Part shown: positions 41,244 to 51,418 of the stretch, one piece after another | Layout of the letters: every line of letters starts with the position of its first letter | Numbering within the stretch: the stretch's first letter is position 1 | Source of the DNA: Nitzschia sp. pyKryTriq1 | Taxonomy: Eukaryota > Bacillariophyta > Bacillariophyceae > Bacillariales > Bacillariaceae | Assembly (NCBI GenBank): GCA_956465555.1 | Contig: OY101126.1 | Location: forward strand, 290,501-354,500 | DNA: 64,000 bases | Reading direction: 5' to 3' | The notes under the pieces: generated by a model | Told to the model about the DNA's origin: nothing | The model's input: only the letters and a program-made list of their open reading frames with translations | Databases searched by the model: none | Made by a program: the position numbers and the translations under genes

Positions 41244-42140
41244 ATGAAGATGAGATTGTTGTCACCAGTCCCAACATCAGCCTTCCCACTAGTAGCGGTG
41301 TTGTCGTCCCTGCTACTACTATCCAGCGTCGTCGTCGCATCACATGGTAACGCTGAGGATCACGACTTTTATTCCGTCGTGACCCAAAAGGCGGATTGGG
41401 ATGAATGCATGCTCGAGTATACGCCCAATTGCCCACCCACTATTACGATTGAGCAAGCGGCATGCGAAGCACCACTGGTCGTCAATGGTCGTGTCCTCCA
41501 GGCGGTCAATGGCGAGACACGAGAAGACACCGTAGTGCAAATCCAAGTGGACTATCTCTCCGAGTTCTTTGGCTCCATCGATCGACGTACCATTCAAAAG
41601 TGGGGAGCCGGACTCGAGAATGATGCGGATGGGAGTATCTTCAATGCGAGTGGATTCTTTACTACTTGGATCACATCCGGTTTCAACAACACGCCCACCG
41701 ACTTGGCGCCCGCAGGCTTTGGTACTACTCCATGTGGTACTCGCTCTCCACAGAGCCAAGAAACGCTCTTTTTCTTTTTGCAAGGCTTGCCTGAAAATGA
41801 AGGAAAGAAGGTTGAATTTTTGGACGAAAAAGGGACTTTGAATGTCAATTTCTCACTCAGTACGTCGATTTTGCAAACGGGCATGGTGGAGGATACCGCG
41901 GATACCTACGAATTGGTCGCCGCGGGGGCCTTTAACGATGACAATCGTTTGAACGGCAACTGTGAAGTTGTCTATTGCTGCTACAATCGAGATTGTGGTA
42001 AATGCGATAGTATTTTGGCTGAAGTCCAGGGAGAGTTTGCCTGCAAGGCCACCTTTGCGCCGCCCGGTGGCAGTCCTCGTCCAGCATCTGTGATGATGGC
42101 AGGTCTTTTGATTATTCTGGGACTTCTTTCAAGTATGTAA
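41244..42140 (+). CDS. Secreted, possibly GPI-anchored Cys-containing protein, unknown
   Basis: A 298-residue protein I cannot assign. It has an N-terminal signal peptide (LVAVLSSLLLLSSVVVASHG), several N-x-S/T sites, and nine or more cysteines grouped at the end in CEVVYCCYNRDCGKC. A hydrophobic C-terminal tail (MMAGLLIILGLLSS) preceded by small residues (GGSPRPAS) is typical of GPI attachment signals. No enzymatic motif seen. Probably a cell-surface protein. The ATG at 41244 follows an A-rich leader and gives the signal peptide directly. Confidence 0.72.
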   Translation: MKMRLLSPVPTSAFPLVAVLSSLLLLSSVVVASHGNAEDHDFYSVVTQKADWDECMLEYTPNCPPTITIEQAACEAPLVVNGRVLQAVNGETREDTVVQIQVDYLSEFFGSIDRRTIQKWGAGLENDADGSIFNASGFFTTWITSGFNNTPTDLAPAGFGTTPCGTRSPQSQETLFFFLQGLPENEGKKVEFLDEKGTLNVNFSLSTSILQTGMVEDTADTYELVAAGAFNDDNRLNGNCEVVYCCYNRDCGKCDSILAEVQGEFACKATFAPPGGSPRPASVMMAGLLIILGLLSSM

Positions 42141-43293
42141 TTGCTTGATGCCATGATGGGCTATGTAGTTCGAAGTCATATTACTATTAAGGAAATAAAG
42201 AATGCATGTTAGTGTGCTGGAATCGTATTATTGCTTGTTCTTGTTTTTTCATCGGACACCGGTACTACTACTTCTACTAGAGAGAGAAACAGTTCTTGTT
42301 TGGTTGTGTCGTTCTTCGTTCGCATCATCCAATATCATTCTCTTTTTATGCCGCGACCATAAACCTCGCCCATGGGCACCATCCTGCCTCTGTTTCGGCG
42401 GTGGCGTGCTGGTGCTGGTGCTGGTGCTGGCTGCTGCCTGCTCCCCTTGTTTATCTCTCTCTCTCTCTCTCTAGAGAGTAGAAGCAGTAGTGTACTTTAT
42501 ACTTCGCGTTCGGACATGCAGCCATCAAACGTAGTAGCCATATTTCCTCTTCTACTAGTAGGATGCTATGTGTCTCGTGTGGTGTTGCAATTCTATCTCT
42601 ACTAGTAGTAGTACAGTACTATTATGTAGCACACCAGCACTGCGTAGCTTGTTGACGAGAGGGCGGGGGGGGGGGGGAGAGACAGACGCCCCAGGTCATT
42701 CCCTTGCCCAGACCCCAGACTACGAGTGTAATTGGTACCGGTATAAGGGGGACTTTCCCTCGTTTGCCCTTCTTTTTCACGAGGTCCTTCGGCTCGCTCA
42801 GGGATGGAGATCTCCCGCCCGCCACGTCGACCAGAAATTTGACGGACTACAGAACAGCCACTTTACGGGGACTACTTGTACGTACCGCCAGTACTGTCTA
42901 TACTGGTACGAGATGATTCACACGTACAATCTTACACGCTTGCGCGGATGATGATGATGATTCGATGATCGATTCCTTCTTCTTCTGATCATGCCCACCA
43001 ATGAAAACGATGTGCGTAGTTGATGGGGCCTACCGGTAATTCACTGCAACAACAGACATGAGGCCAGGCCGGTAGGCGCATTCACGTAAGATCCACGTAA
43101 CTCCACGGTACAAGTATTCCAGGTACCATATTGTACGAACTGGTTCTCCCTCCCTTGGATCGAAATTCCTATGTTCTCATGCCCAAACACAGAACGCAAA
43201 AAACTTCTCATTCATCATCATATCGCAACAACGAAACATTCTCAACGCTAACATTCTTTTCATCTTTGTATCCGTGGTAGTGTGAATGAAACC
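42141..43293. other. Intergenic, 1.15 kb with simple repeats
   Basis: Contains a CT tract (about 42450-42472), a CTAGTAGTAGTAGTAC tract at about 42600, a G-run at about 42665-42677, and GGTACC/ACCGGT steps at about 42735 and 43125. No gene recognised. Confidence 0.55.
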
Positions 43294-43887
43294 ATGATCT
43301 TCACCATGGCTCCCCGTTCTGATCTCGTTCGAACTCAGTCTGTTCTAGATGAACCTTCATCGCCGATGATGAGCAGCAGGACAGCCAGCCGCCCGCTCAA
43401 ATTTCTAAAGGGCGAAAAGAAGAAAAAGCAAGTCCATTTTCTGACTCCAGGTGCGGAAGAAATTTCAGTAGATATCCATTGGGTCCCAGCCTTGGCGGAC
43501 CTGACTCTTGAAGAGAAGGAATCTACTTGGTTAACACGTCAGGATCTACAACAAATGGACGAAACGTTGCGCCTGGATTTGATGCGTTCTTCTCTTCGAC
43601 ACCACCAAACCGAACTGGGTGAAAACCCCCTCCGCGGTCTCGAATGGAAAACCTTCGACGGCGTCCGTGAGAGGAATAACAACCGAAAGAAGGGACTCAG
43701 AGCTGTTATGGATGAACAAAACCGTCAAAGGTATTCAGACGACCGGAAGGTTCTCGACTCCTCGATCATCGCCAGGACTTATCACCAAGCGGTTGAGTCC
43801 TGCCAGCTGCGGGCCAGAGAAGTTGCCGTCCAAGATGAGCAAATTGCTTCTCAAATTATCCGAGAGGACTTTGGTGACACTGAATGA
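43294..43887 (+). CDS. RGLE-motif protein, diatom-type family, second member
   Basis: About 197 residues from the first ATG at 43294; a second ATG at 43306 (caccATGG context) is the likely alternative and loses only four residues. The core follows the same order as the gene at 6479: KQVHFLTP, then LTLEEKESTWLTRQDLQQMDE, NPLRGLEWKTFDG, AVMDEQNRQRY, and IIARTYHQAVESCQLRA. It differs in a Lys-rich lead (GEKKKKQVHF) and a shorter tail. No membrane segment or signal peptide. The function is unknown; the shared motif spacing is the evidence that the two are paralogues. Confidence 0.75.
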   Translation: MIFTMAPRSDLVRTQSVLDEPSSPMMSSRTASRPLKFLKGEKKKKQVHFLTPGAEEISVDIHWVPALADLTLEEKESTWLTRQDLQQMDETLRLDLMRSSLRHHQTELGENPLRGLEWKTFDGVRERNNNRKKGLRAVMDEQNRQRYSDDRKVLDSSIIARTYHQAVESCQLRAREVAVQDEQIASQIIREDFGDTE

Positions 43888-46051
43888 AACTCGGCCCTCG
43901 GTGTATATCATGCATTCCTCATGGGCAGAATGGAAACACTTGCGATGGATTTTTGAAAAATGGTCGGGAGTTTTCTTTCCGCGGCTCCGTGTCTGCATTT
44001 ATCTCGGCGATGATCCAAACACAACATGCTTGAAATTCCATCATTCGAATGTCGGTCCACTGCGCAGCTGCTGTATTTGAATTGGTGCCATGCGTTAAGG
44101 ATGCGCTCCAATGACCCTAGACCGGCCAAATCTGAAATGATTCCTCGAGACGGACCACAACAAGAACATTTTGGGTGCAGTCTTTGATCAATACAATAAT
44201 ACCAAATGACCTCAATAGTAATAATAGTAATAGTAGTAGTACTAATAATAATAACAATAATAATAGATACAAGGTTGGGTCGATCGGTCGATCGGTCGAT
44301 GCCACTGCTAACAACAAGGAAATCTCTCTCTTGTATAGATCCCATCCTGTACGAGCTTCACATCACACCACACCATCAGCACCTATTATGCTGTCGAAGA
44401 AGAAGCTTCTCACGCCCACCCAGAAAATTCTCACTAACTTGCGAACCCTCACGTACTATTTGTCCATACGAGTAACACGTCCTGTATAACGAGGAGCACG
44501 TTGTGTCCACCTGTCAAAAGCTTCTCAAAAGCTCCTGCGCCTCGTATTGCTGTAGCGTACTCGTGTAGTACCTTGTTAGTCGACACAAAAAGAGCCTTTT
44601 CATCTGCCATGCTTCGGCGGCAGCATCGTCTGTTGGCACGTACTGAAATAAATAAATGGTGCATCGTGGTAGAAAAGCGTCGCATTCCGCCCGTGAAAGG
44701 AGTAAAAGGATGGCCGATCACTGTAAGGATACAATAGTAGTCCGTCGGTCCAGGGGATCATGCATTCTCATCTACTAGACCAAGATTTTGCACTCGGCCT
44801 GAGTCCAAATCCAATATGAGCGGAGTTTGAGCGGGCCTAAATCCTCCCAATTCTCTCGACAGATTGTGTCTGATCTCGCCTAAGTACTGTAAATGAAAAC
44901 AGTACTTATTTATTAATTTACTAACGTCTACAACTTTTTCCAAGAACGCTATAACAACACGGCCTCGTAGTACTAGTTAGTCCAGCGGCAGTCTTTGCTC
45001 TTAGTCGAAGGGTCAACTGCGCCATGTTAAAATTGGCTATTTGCAACTCGCCTACTGCAGTCAAACCCGAACTTCGAGCATCCACATGAGCAACCCGAAA
45101 TCCTTCGTAAAAATATAGAACAAATATCAAATTATTCCAGTTTGGTGGAACCGAGGAGAAAATTGTCTTCAACTACAACGTATTTTCATCAAAGAAGAAA
45201 CACATGGCGCCTTGCATCATCGTTGCGAGAGTGTGTATTGTCTTGGGCAGTCACGCGATCTCATTGTGAAACCCATATCATGTTGTTGGGGGCACTTGGC
45301 AACCACACCGGTCGGTCTACTCTTTCCACAAGAAATATATATATACTGTAGAGAGAGAGAGAGAGTAGATGAGAGAGAGGACGAGAGAGGAGGAGTGTCC
45401 AAAGACGAAATAATAATAATGTGAGCTCTTTATTGCGGGACGAAAATGTCCAATCTACGTAAGCGATCCCGTTTTCTTCACCTGGCGTACTGTACGGATA
45501 TCAAACATACGGCACACAGCGGTGCCAGTACGAACGCTGACGCACGCGACGTGCGGTACTTGTACCACGGCACGCGCGCGTTCGCACATCCTTCGGGATC
45601 GATAATAATATATGTTTTAAAGGCGGCACGAGATCACTGAAACAGCTGTGGTCGGTGTCTGTTGGCCGCTCATCCGAACTCAAAAATCTAATTATTTATG
45701 GTTCTCGTGATCGCTTTGCGGTCTTTCGTCCAGCAGCCAGGGAACGTGCGCGCCTATGCAGAATATATTTTAGGCGATGCATACCGGTAGAGAATACACG
45801 CAACAGTACAAGTAGCGCGTGCCGCGAGCTTGAAACTTCAGCCGTTCCGCGCAGCGCAGCCGCCGCCGCCATGACTGGCAGCCGCTTGTCCGCATTTTGC
45901 AAATGGAGCGCATTGTCAAGCGTGAAAAAGGCTAGACCTAGCTAGCGGAGCACTCACATTTCAATGCAATTCACATATGGATGTTGAGAAACCATAAGCG
46001 ACATCAGAACAAGGTGAGAACGGTGTAGATCAGTTGAAACAGTGTTTGTAC
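43888..46051. other. Intergenic, 2.1 kb, simple repeats only
   Basis: The largest gene-poor stretch of this half of the window. It includes an AAT/AGT-rich tract (about 44211-44272), (GATCGGTC)-type repeats (about 44279-44298) and a GA tract (about 45347-45366). Short open frames lack protein character. I see no tRNA or other RNA gene. Confidence 0.5.
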
Positions 46052-47809
46052 ATGATGGAGGACGATAAAAAGAGGAAGAGGAAGCGATTGGAGGACGCGG
46101 AAGGCGCCGATGACGATGCTTCTGCGAGTGATAGCAGCAGCAGGACGAGCGTTACCTCATCTGAAGATGGGCGGAGGGGGCAAGACGCTAGTGGTGATAG
46201 ACTAGGATCGCCAAAAGATCCCATCAGAACGCCAAGGTACAAGGACATCCTGTTGGGTAGAGGGCGTGGAATTCAATCGTCAAACGGAAACTTTTTAATG
46301 AGGGAAGTCACAGGAAAACACAGGGACCGCTACAAGAGTATGGCTCGAAGCGAAAGACGAGCTTACTCTGAAATGGTCCTCGACGAGATCTTAAAAACGG
46401 GGGCCAGGTTTCTTAAGCGGGTTGACGATGGCGATACGCTGGGAGTGGAATTATGGGAAGAGGTGACCGATCGTTCAATTACCCACGATAAAGTGAGTCA
46501 CTCGCTGAGGGAGAGGCAGTCAGCTGAATATCGAGAACAAAAGAAGGCGTCAAACGCCACCACTGCTGCTACCGCCGCCGCCGCCGCCGGAAATAACAAC
46601 AACTTGCAGGGTCAGGAAATGGGTGGTTCAAATCCCGCTGTAGCGCAGCAGCAGCAGCAGCAGCAACAACAACAGGCAATGATTGCTCTACAGCAGCAAC
46701 AGCAACAGCAGCAAATGGCGGCGGCACAACAAGAGCAAAACATGAGGATGCTTGCTGCTGGTGGCGGTCACGGCGCTATCACTGGAGGAGGATTCTATTA
46801 TCTTCCTCATGATGTTGCATCTCAGGTCCTGGGTGTCGCGGCTCAAAGGAATGCAGTAATCCAGCAGCCTGGTGGTCCTGGTGCTGGTATGGGTGTCTTC
46901 CATCCCCAGCAGCAGAACATGAATGGGGGGAATGTCATGTTGTCTCCAAACCTTTTGTCCCCCATGGGCGCTGCCGGCGTAAATCCTCGACCAGATCAGC
47001 AGCAGCAGGTAGGACTTACGTTTCAGAGGGTTCCGGCGGAACGAATCATGATGATGCCGACGGGGGCAAACAATCCCGGGGGGGCTCACATGATGATGGG
47101 CAACGCCAACATCGGGGCCCTCCCGGCGTCGGTATATGACCTTCTGCAACAATACCGACCTTCTGGAGGAGACCCACGAGCTCCATTTGCCGCACAGCAA
47201 CAGCAGCAGTACCAACCCGCCTCTGTTGTTAGTAGTTCTTCCTCGGTCCCCGCAGCACCATATTACGATGCGGCCCAAGAAACCATGACCAATCATTCTT
47301 CAGATTGGGCGAATCTATTGGGCAACTTCTTCCCTAATCAATCAACGACGACGACTGCTACTAGTGCTGGCGGCTCAATTAGTCTACCGACGAGTACTGG
47401 TGGAAATAGTAACAGTAATGGTAGTGCCCCTATGCTGGCCGCAAGACTTCAGCAACAACATGACGGGCCGTTCCACGAAAGTGGTGGTACTACTAATGCT
47501 GGGATGATGATGATGATGTCGCGGCCTTCGCCTCTCCTAGCGCAGCAGATGCAGCTGCAAGGCAACACTCCTGGAGGACTGCAACAACAAAACATGGACT
47601 ATGCCAATCAGCAGCATGGTGTCCTGCAAGCACTACTTGGTGGGGCGTACAACCCCGGAGCAGCAGGCCGAGGGATGCCTGTTCCTGTTCCTGCAACAAC
47701 TTCAAGTGGTGATTCGTGGTCGCCGAATCCAGCATACTCGAATCAAGATGGTGGTGGTGGTGGTGGTCCAAGTAATAGTAATCGTGGTGATGGCGACGAT
47801 CAAATATGA
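46052..47809 (+). CDS. DILLGRG-domain (DUF6824-like) protein, Gln-rich
   Basis: A 585-residue protein, probably nuclear. After a basic start (DDKKRKRKRLED) the conserved domain runs about residues 60-155: RYKDILLGRGRGIQSSNGN, then RYKSMARSERRAYSEMVLDEIL, GARFLKR, LWEEVTD and KVSHSLRER. This is the canonical form of the diatom domain that I believe corresponds to DUF6824. The remaining 430 residues are disordered and rich in Gln, Asn, Gly, Pro and Met, with CAG/CAA-coded poly-Gln runs at about 46649-46676 and 46690-46712. Basic domain plus Gln-rich tail resembles a transcriptional regulator, but DNA binding is not established. The first ATG is at 46052; the frame upstream opens at TTG. Confidence 0.8.
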   Translation: MMEDDKKRKRKRLEDAEGADDDASASDSSSRTSVTSSEDGRRGQDASGDRLGSPKDPIRTPRYKDILLGRGRGIQSSNGNFLMREVTGKHRDRYKSMARSERRAYSEMVLDEILKTGARFLKRVDDGDTLGVELWEEVTDRSITHDKVSHSLRERQSAEYREQKKASNATTAATAAAAAGNNNNLQGQEMGGSNPAVAQQQQQQQQQQAMIALQQQQQQQQMAAAQQEQNMRMLAAGGGHGAITGGGFYYLPHDVASQVLGVAAQRNAVIQQPGGPGAGMGVFHPQQQNMNGGNVMLSPNLLSPMGAAGVNPRPDQQQQVGLTFQRVPAERIMMMPTGANNPGGAHMMMGNANIGALPASVYDLLQQYRPSGGDPRAPFAAQQQQQYQPASVVSSSSSVPAAPYYDAAQETMTNHSSDWANLLGNFFPNQSTTTTATSAGGSISLPTSTGGNSNSNGSAPMLAARLQQQHDGPFHESGGTTNAGMMMMMSRPSPLLAQQMQLQGNTPGGLQQQNMDYANQQHGVLQALLGGAYNPGAAGRGMPVPVPATTSSGDSWSPNPAYSNQDGGGGGGPSNSNRGDGDDQI

Positions 47810-48167
47810 TCCTCAGAACAACAGCAACAAAAACAACATCTCCGCACGCAAGGAGGAACCACGCCACTGCTACTGCTCCTATTTCTTTTCGGCAAGTTCT
47901 TGCTCTTCTTCTTTATGTTTTTCTTGACAGTGTCGTTCTTCGTTTTGCTCCTACACGAATGATGCGGTGCTGCAAGTTCACCGACACCAACACTTCTACT
48001 AGTAGCTACCCGTACATAATATTAAAATAGGGGTTACGTTTTCATTTTTCTTGTTAGTACGAAGGTTCTACTCTAGAGTGCTGCTCGGTGGTTTACAAGT
48101 ACGCTAGATTAGTACTATTGCTCGCCTTCGAATAACAAGGTACATGGAGCTTTGTACGCCCAGTCAT
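47810..48167. other. Convergent intergenic region
   Basis: Nothing recognised except a CTAGTAGCTAC tract near 47998-48010 and a TCTAGAG palindrome near 48071. Confidence 0.5.
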
Positions 48168-49963
48168 CTACTCACTGTAGACGCGTACCCAATCGACCTC
48201 CATGATTTGTCCCGCTCCCTGAAATGCGGCTTCGTCTATGCCTTCAATACCACCCCAATTGCCGCCGACAGCAACATTCAAAATAACATGGAATTGCTGA
48301 TCAAAAGGCCACTCTCGGAATGTACTTGGCTCTAGACGTGAGAATGTGTGGTAACGCACGTCATCCAAGAGAAAATCAATCTTGTCGGCACTCCAGTCGA
48401 TTTCAAAAATATGCCAGTCGTCCAAAGCCGCAGTCGTGTCGCCACCACGTTGCGTTCCCTTCATGTGGTTGAAAGCCTCGGTATGGACAGTCCCATGAAA
48501 AACGCCAGGATCGTATCCGACATGTTCCATGATATCAATTTCACCCGAATCTGGCCAACCACCATGTACTCCATCCGTTGACAGCATCCAAGCGGCCGCC
48601 CATGTTCCTCGCGCTCCACCATTTTGCAACCGTGCACGAATCTGAATCCGACCGTAGACCCAATCTCCATGGAATTTGGATTTCATTCGAGCAGAAGTAT
48701 AGTCTTTACTTCCAAAGGATTCACGTACTGCCCGGATATTCAGGATTCCGTCCTTGACAAAAGCATTGTCGAGGCGGTCCGTGTAATATTGTAATTCGTT
48801 GTTCCCCCAGCCCCAGTCGCCAGTTCCAAGATCAAAGGTCCATTTATCTGGGTCTGGAGTGCCATCGTGGTCGAATTCATCCGCCCATACGAGATTCGAG
48901 GGATCCACAGGAATAACTATCAACAAAAAGCAACGAAAGGAAAGTGGTTAGAATGGAATAGTAGGAGTAGTAGTATACAACATCATGGTGTTGATAGTGC
49001 TGCTGCTGCTGCTTTCGGCGCTTTGCACATCTTCGTACCTGGTGTTCGTAGATGATCGGGCATACAACCACCACATACAGACATGAATTGTGTATAACCA
49101 ATAATCTCACAAGCATCACTGGGAGCATAAAACTCCTCTTCCACGAGATAGTTGATCCGCGAGCCACACGAATGACATCCCCCCATGTTGTCATTGCACG
49201 CCATGGCATCTAGGACTTCTTGAGTACATGTAGCAGTGCGACAAATATTACCACCATCGGTTTCCTCTCCGGGGGAATATCTGCGGGCGAGTACAGAAGT
49301 CGGATTCATGGAAGACAGAATAGATGGACTTTCTGTAGGCGGGGATGAAGTCGGATTCGGGGAGGGTTCGAGTGTCGTGGGACCAGTCGTGGGAGCTGCA
49401 GAGTCGGTGCCAGTACTGGTACTGCTGCTACTAGCAGAGCACTGACCGCACTCTTCCGGAAACTGTTGACCCACAGCCTCGCAGGATTCAATCGTACTGT
49501 TGCGTCCTTTTGAGTCTACCAAATATCGAATGCGCTCTCCGCATGGGTGACATCCTCCGAAGCTGTCATTGCAAGCGTCCGTAGCCAAGACTTCTAACGT
49601 GCAAGACGTCGCGAGCTCGTCGCCGCAAAACGCCTGAACCTGACACGAGTCGGGATTACACGCCCCGCACTCATCGGGATGTTCGTCCCTTGCAACACGT
49701 CGACATGCGTCGATTTCGGTATAGTTCCTGTTTGCTTGCAGCCATTGAATTCGGTCTCCACAAGAATGGCCTTCCGCAAGAGTGTTTTGAACTTGAGAGT
49801 TGCATCCGTCGCAAAAGCAGAGGTTGATGCTACCTATAGTATCATCACCATTGAGCTGACGCGAAACAGGCTTGCCAGGAGCGCGAAGGTGAGAAGCAGC
49901 TTCAATAATGTCTAACATCAGCAAGCACAAGACAAATAATCTCGACCAGAGTTGAAGCGCCAT
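48168..49963 (-). CDS. Secreted GH16 glucanase with three Cys-rich modules
   Basis: Two exons, 49039-49963 and 48168-48916, joined over a 122-nt intron (CAG|GTACG...GATAG) to give 557 aa. After a signal peptide (WSRLFVLCLLMLDIIEA) come three Cys-rich modules with pattern C-G-x-R-I-x-Y/W-L ... A-C ... ECG-x-C. The first two are adjacent. The third follows a Ser/Thr/Pro linker that contains PSPNPTSSPPTESPS. The C-terminal 250 residues are a family 16 glycoside hydrolase: LVWADEFD, WGWGNNELQYYTD, the catalytic SGEIDIMEHVG (nucleophile and acid/base Glu) and MEVDWVRVYSE. It probably cuts beta-1,3-glucans (laminarin/chrysolaminarin) or related wall glucans; exact linkage is not decided. The modules may bind glucan. 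Confidence 0.9.
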
Positions 49964-51418
49964 GTTGGTTGAGTTTTCGAGAAATCTTTCTTGTGGCCGA
50001 GGAAGCACCGAAAAAATGATGATAGTGTAGCCAAATTTGTCGGCGGCAGATGCGCTTGTCCTGCGGTTTTTTCAGTTGGTTTTCGAAAAACCGAAAATAC
50101 GAACAATCCACAAGTAGTTGTGGCATGGTTGGGGCATAGTTTGTATTCTTGGGGCTATAATGCCTACGTCATACACATGGATCGTCACGGAATGAAAAAC
50201 CAATACACAGGCCACTCCACACACGCTTTGCAAGAGTCAACAGTCATCTCATTCTAGGACTAATAAATAACGAAAGATCCAACATGATATTGTTCTTGTT
50301 GAATGTCATGTTTTCTTTTGGTTGGAAGCAAGGACGACCCAAGACTTGCTCCGAATGAATTCTCAAAAGCGTGTGAATAATCATCATCATCATTATCATC
50401 ATCGTTACTGCTAGTATGACGTGCCACGACTCTCTCGTAGTAAGGTGATAGTCGACGAGGATCATGTCCCGTATTGGTGGTATTAGCCACGAGAGAACCA
50501 AGACTGAATCATCACACTTTGACGGCGAATGTGCCGACCCAACTGACGGACGTCTATCCTACAAATTATCAGTAAACTCTACTCTAGTAGGATATTCTTA
50601 TCATGCTATCACATTTCAGCAGGAGGCATCTGTCTAGTAGTGTGTGATGATGTCGAATGAATAGAGGACGACGACTCCAATACTACTACTAGTAGTAGAG
50701 AGAACATGTTACCAGTAGATGTTCATTCTTATTCCTTTCGTGCGTCGTTTCCCGTTCATTTTCCACACTTATTCCTACTGTACTACTAGCTAGTGCACTT
50801 TTTCGCTGCTCTACGATATAGTAGTAGAGCGGTAACTCGTCGTCTACTAGTACCTACACCAGTATCCGCCGATCCCTCCTCCAGTACTGGTACCGGTACG
50901 CAGGCACTTGCACGAATGAATACTTGTACCGTACGTACTACTACAGTACTGATACGTGTCCCCAGTGTCCACCACATCGCACGTTGGAAACCAAATCTTC
51001 GATTCGATTGACTAAAATCAAGATTCTTCGCTTTCTGGCGCGGCGTGACGAAGGAAGCGAACCCAATAAATGTCTCATCAACACGTAGTCATACGTAATT
51101 TCATTACTGAGAGCAAATTGAAGATGACGCGCCGGCCAGATTCTTATGGCGCACCTCTCCGTCCTCGTCTCGTCTCCACCGGTTACATACCGGTAGTTCT
51201 GTTCTCGATCACGATCACGATCACAAAACCATCATCATCCAAAAATCAAAAGACGTCTTTTGTCTTCGTCTCCTTCCGAGCGAATCTTCGGCATTTTACA
51301 GTACTGCACCTGTACTGGTACGGCGCCCTAACAAGACATCCCTTCGCGCAAAAATCGGACCTTCTGGTTTCTATTCTATTCTTCCTTCTGTCTAGACAAC
51401 GGTATTCGACCATCATCC
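49964..51418. other. Divergent intergenic region, 1.45 kb
   Basis: No gene recognised. Contains an ATC trinucleotide tract at about 50382-50403, a TACTACTACTAGTAGTAGTA palindrome at about 50680-50700, a GTACTGGTACCGGTACG cluster at about 50880-50960 and an ACCGGT pair at about 51178-51195. Confidence 0.55.

Noticed and set aside
43888-46051. Possible tRNA or other RNA gene in the gene-poor 2.1 kb
   Set aside because: I found no B-box-like GGTTCGAATCC sequence or cloverleaf pairing by eye; only simple repeats are seen.
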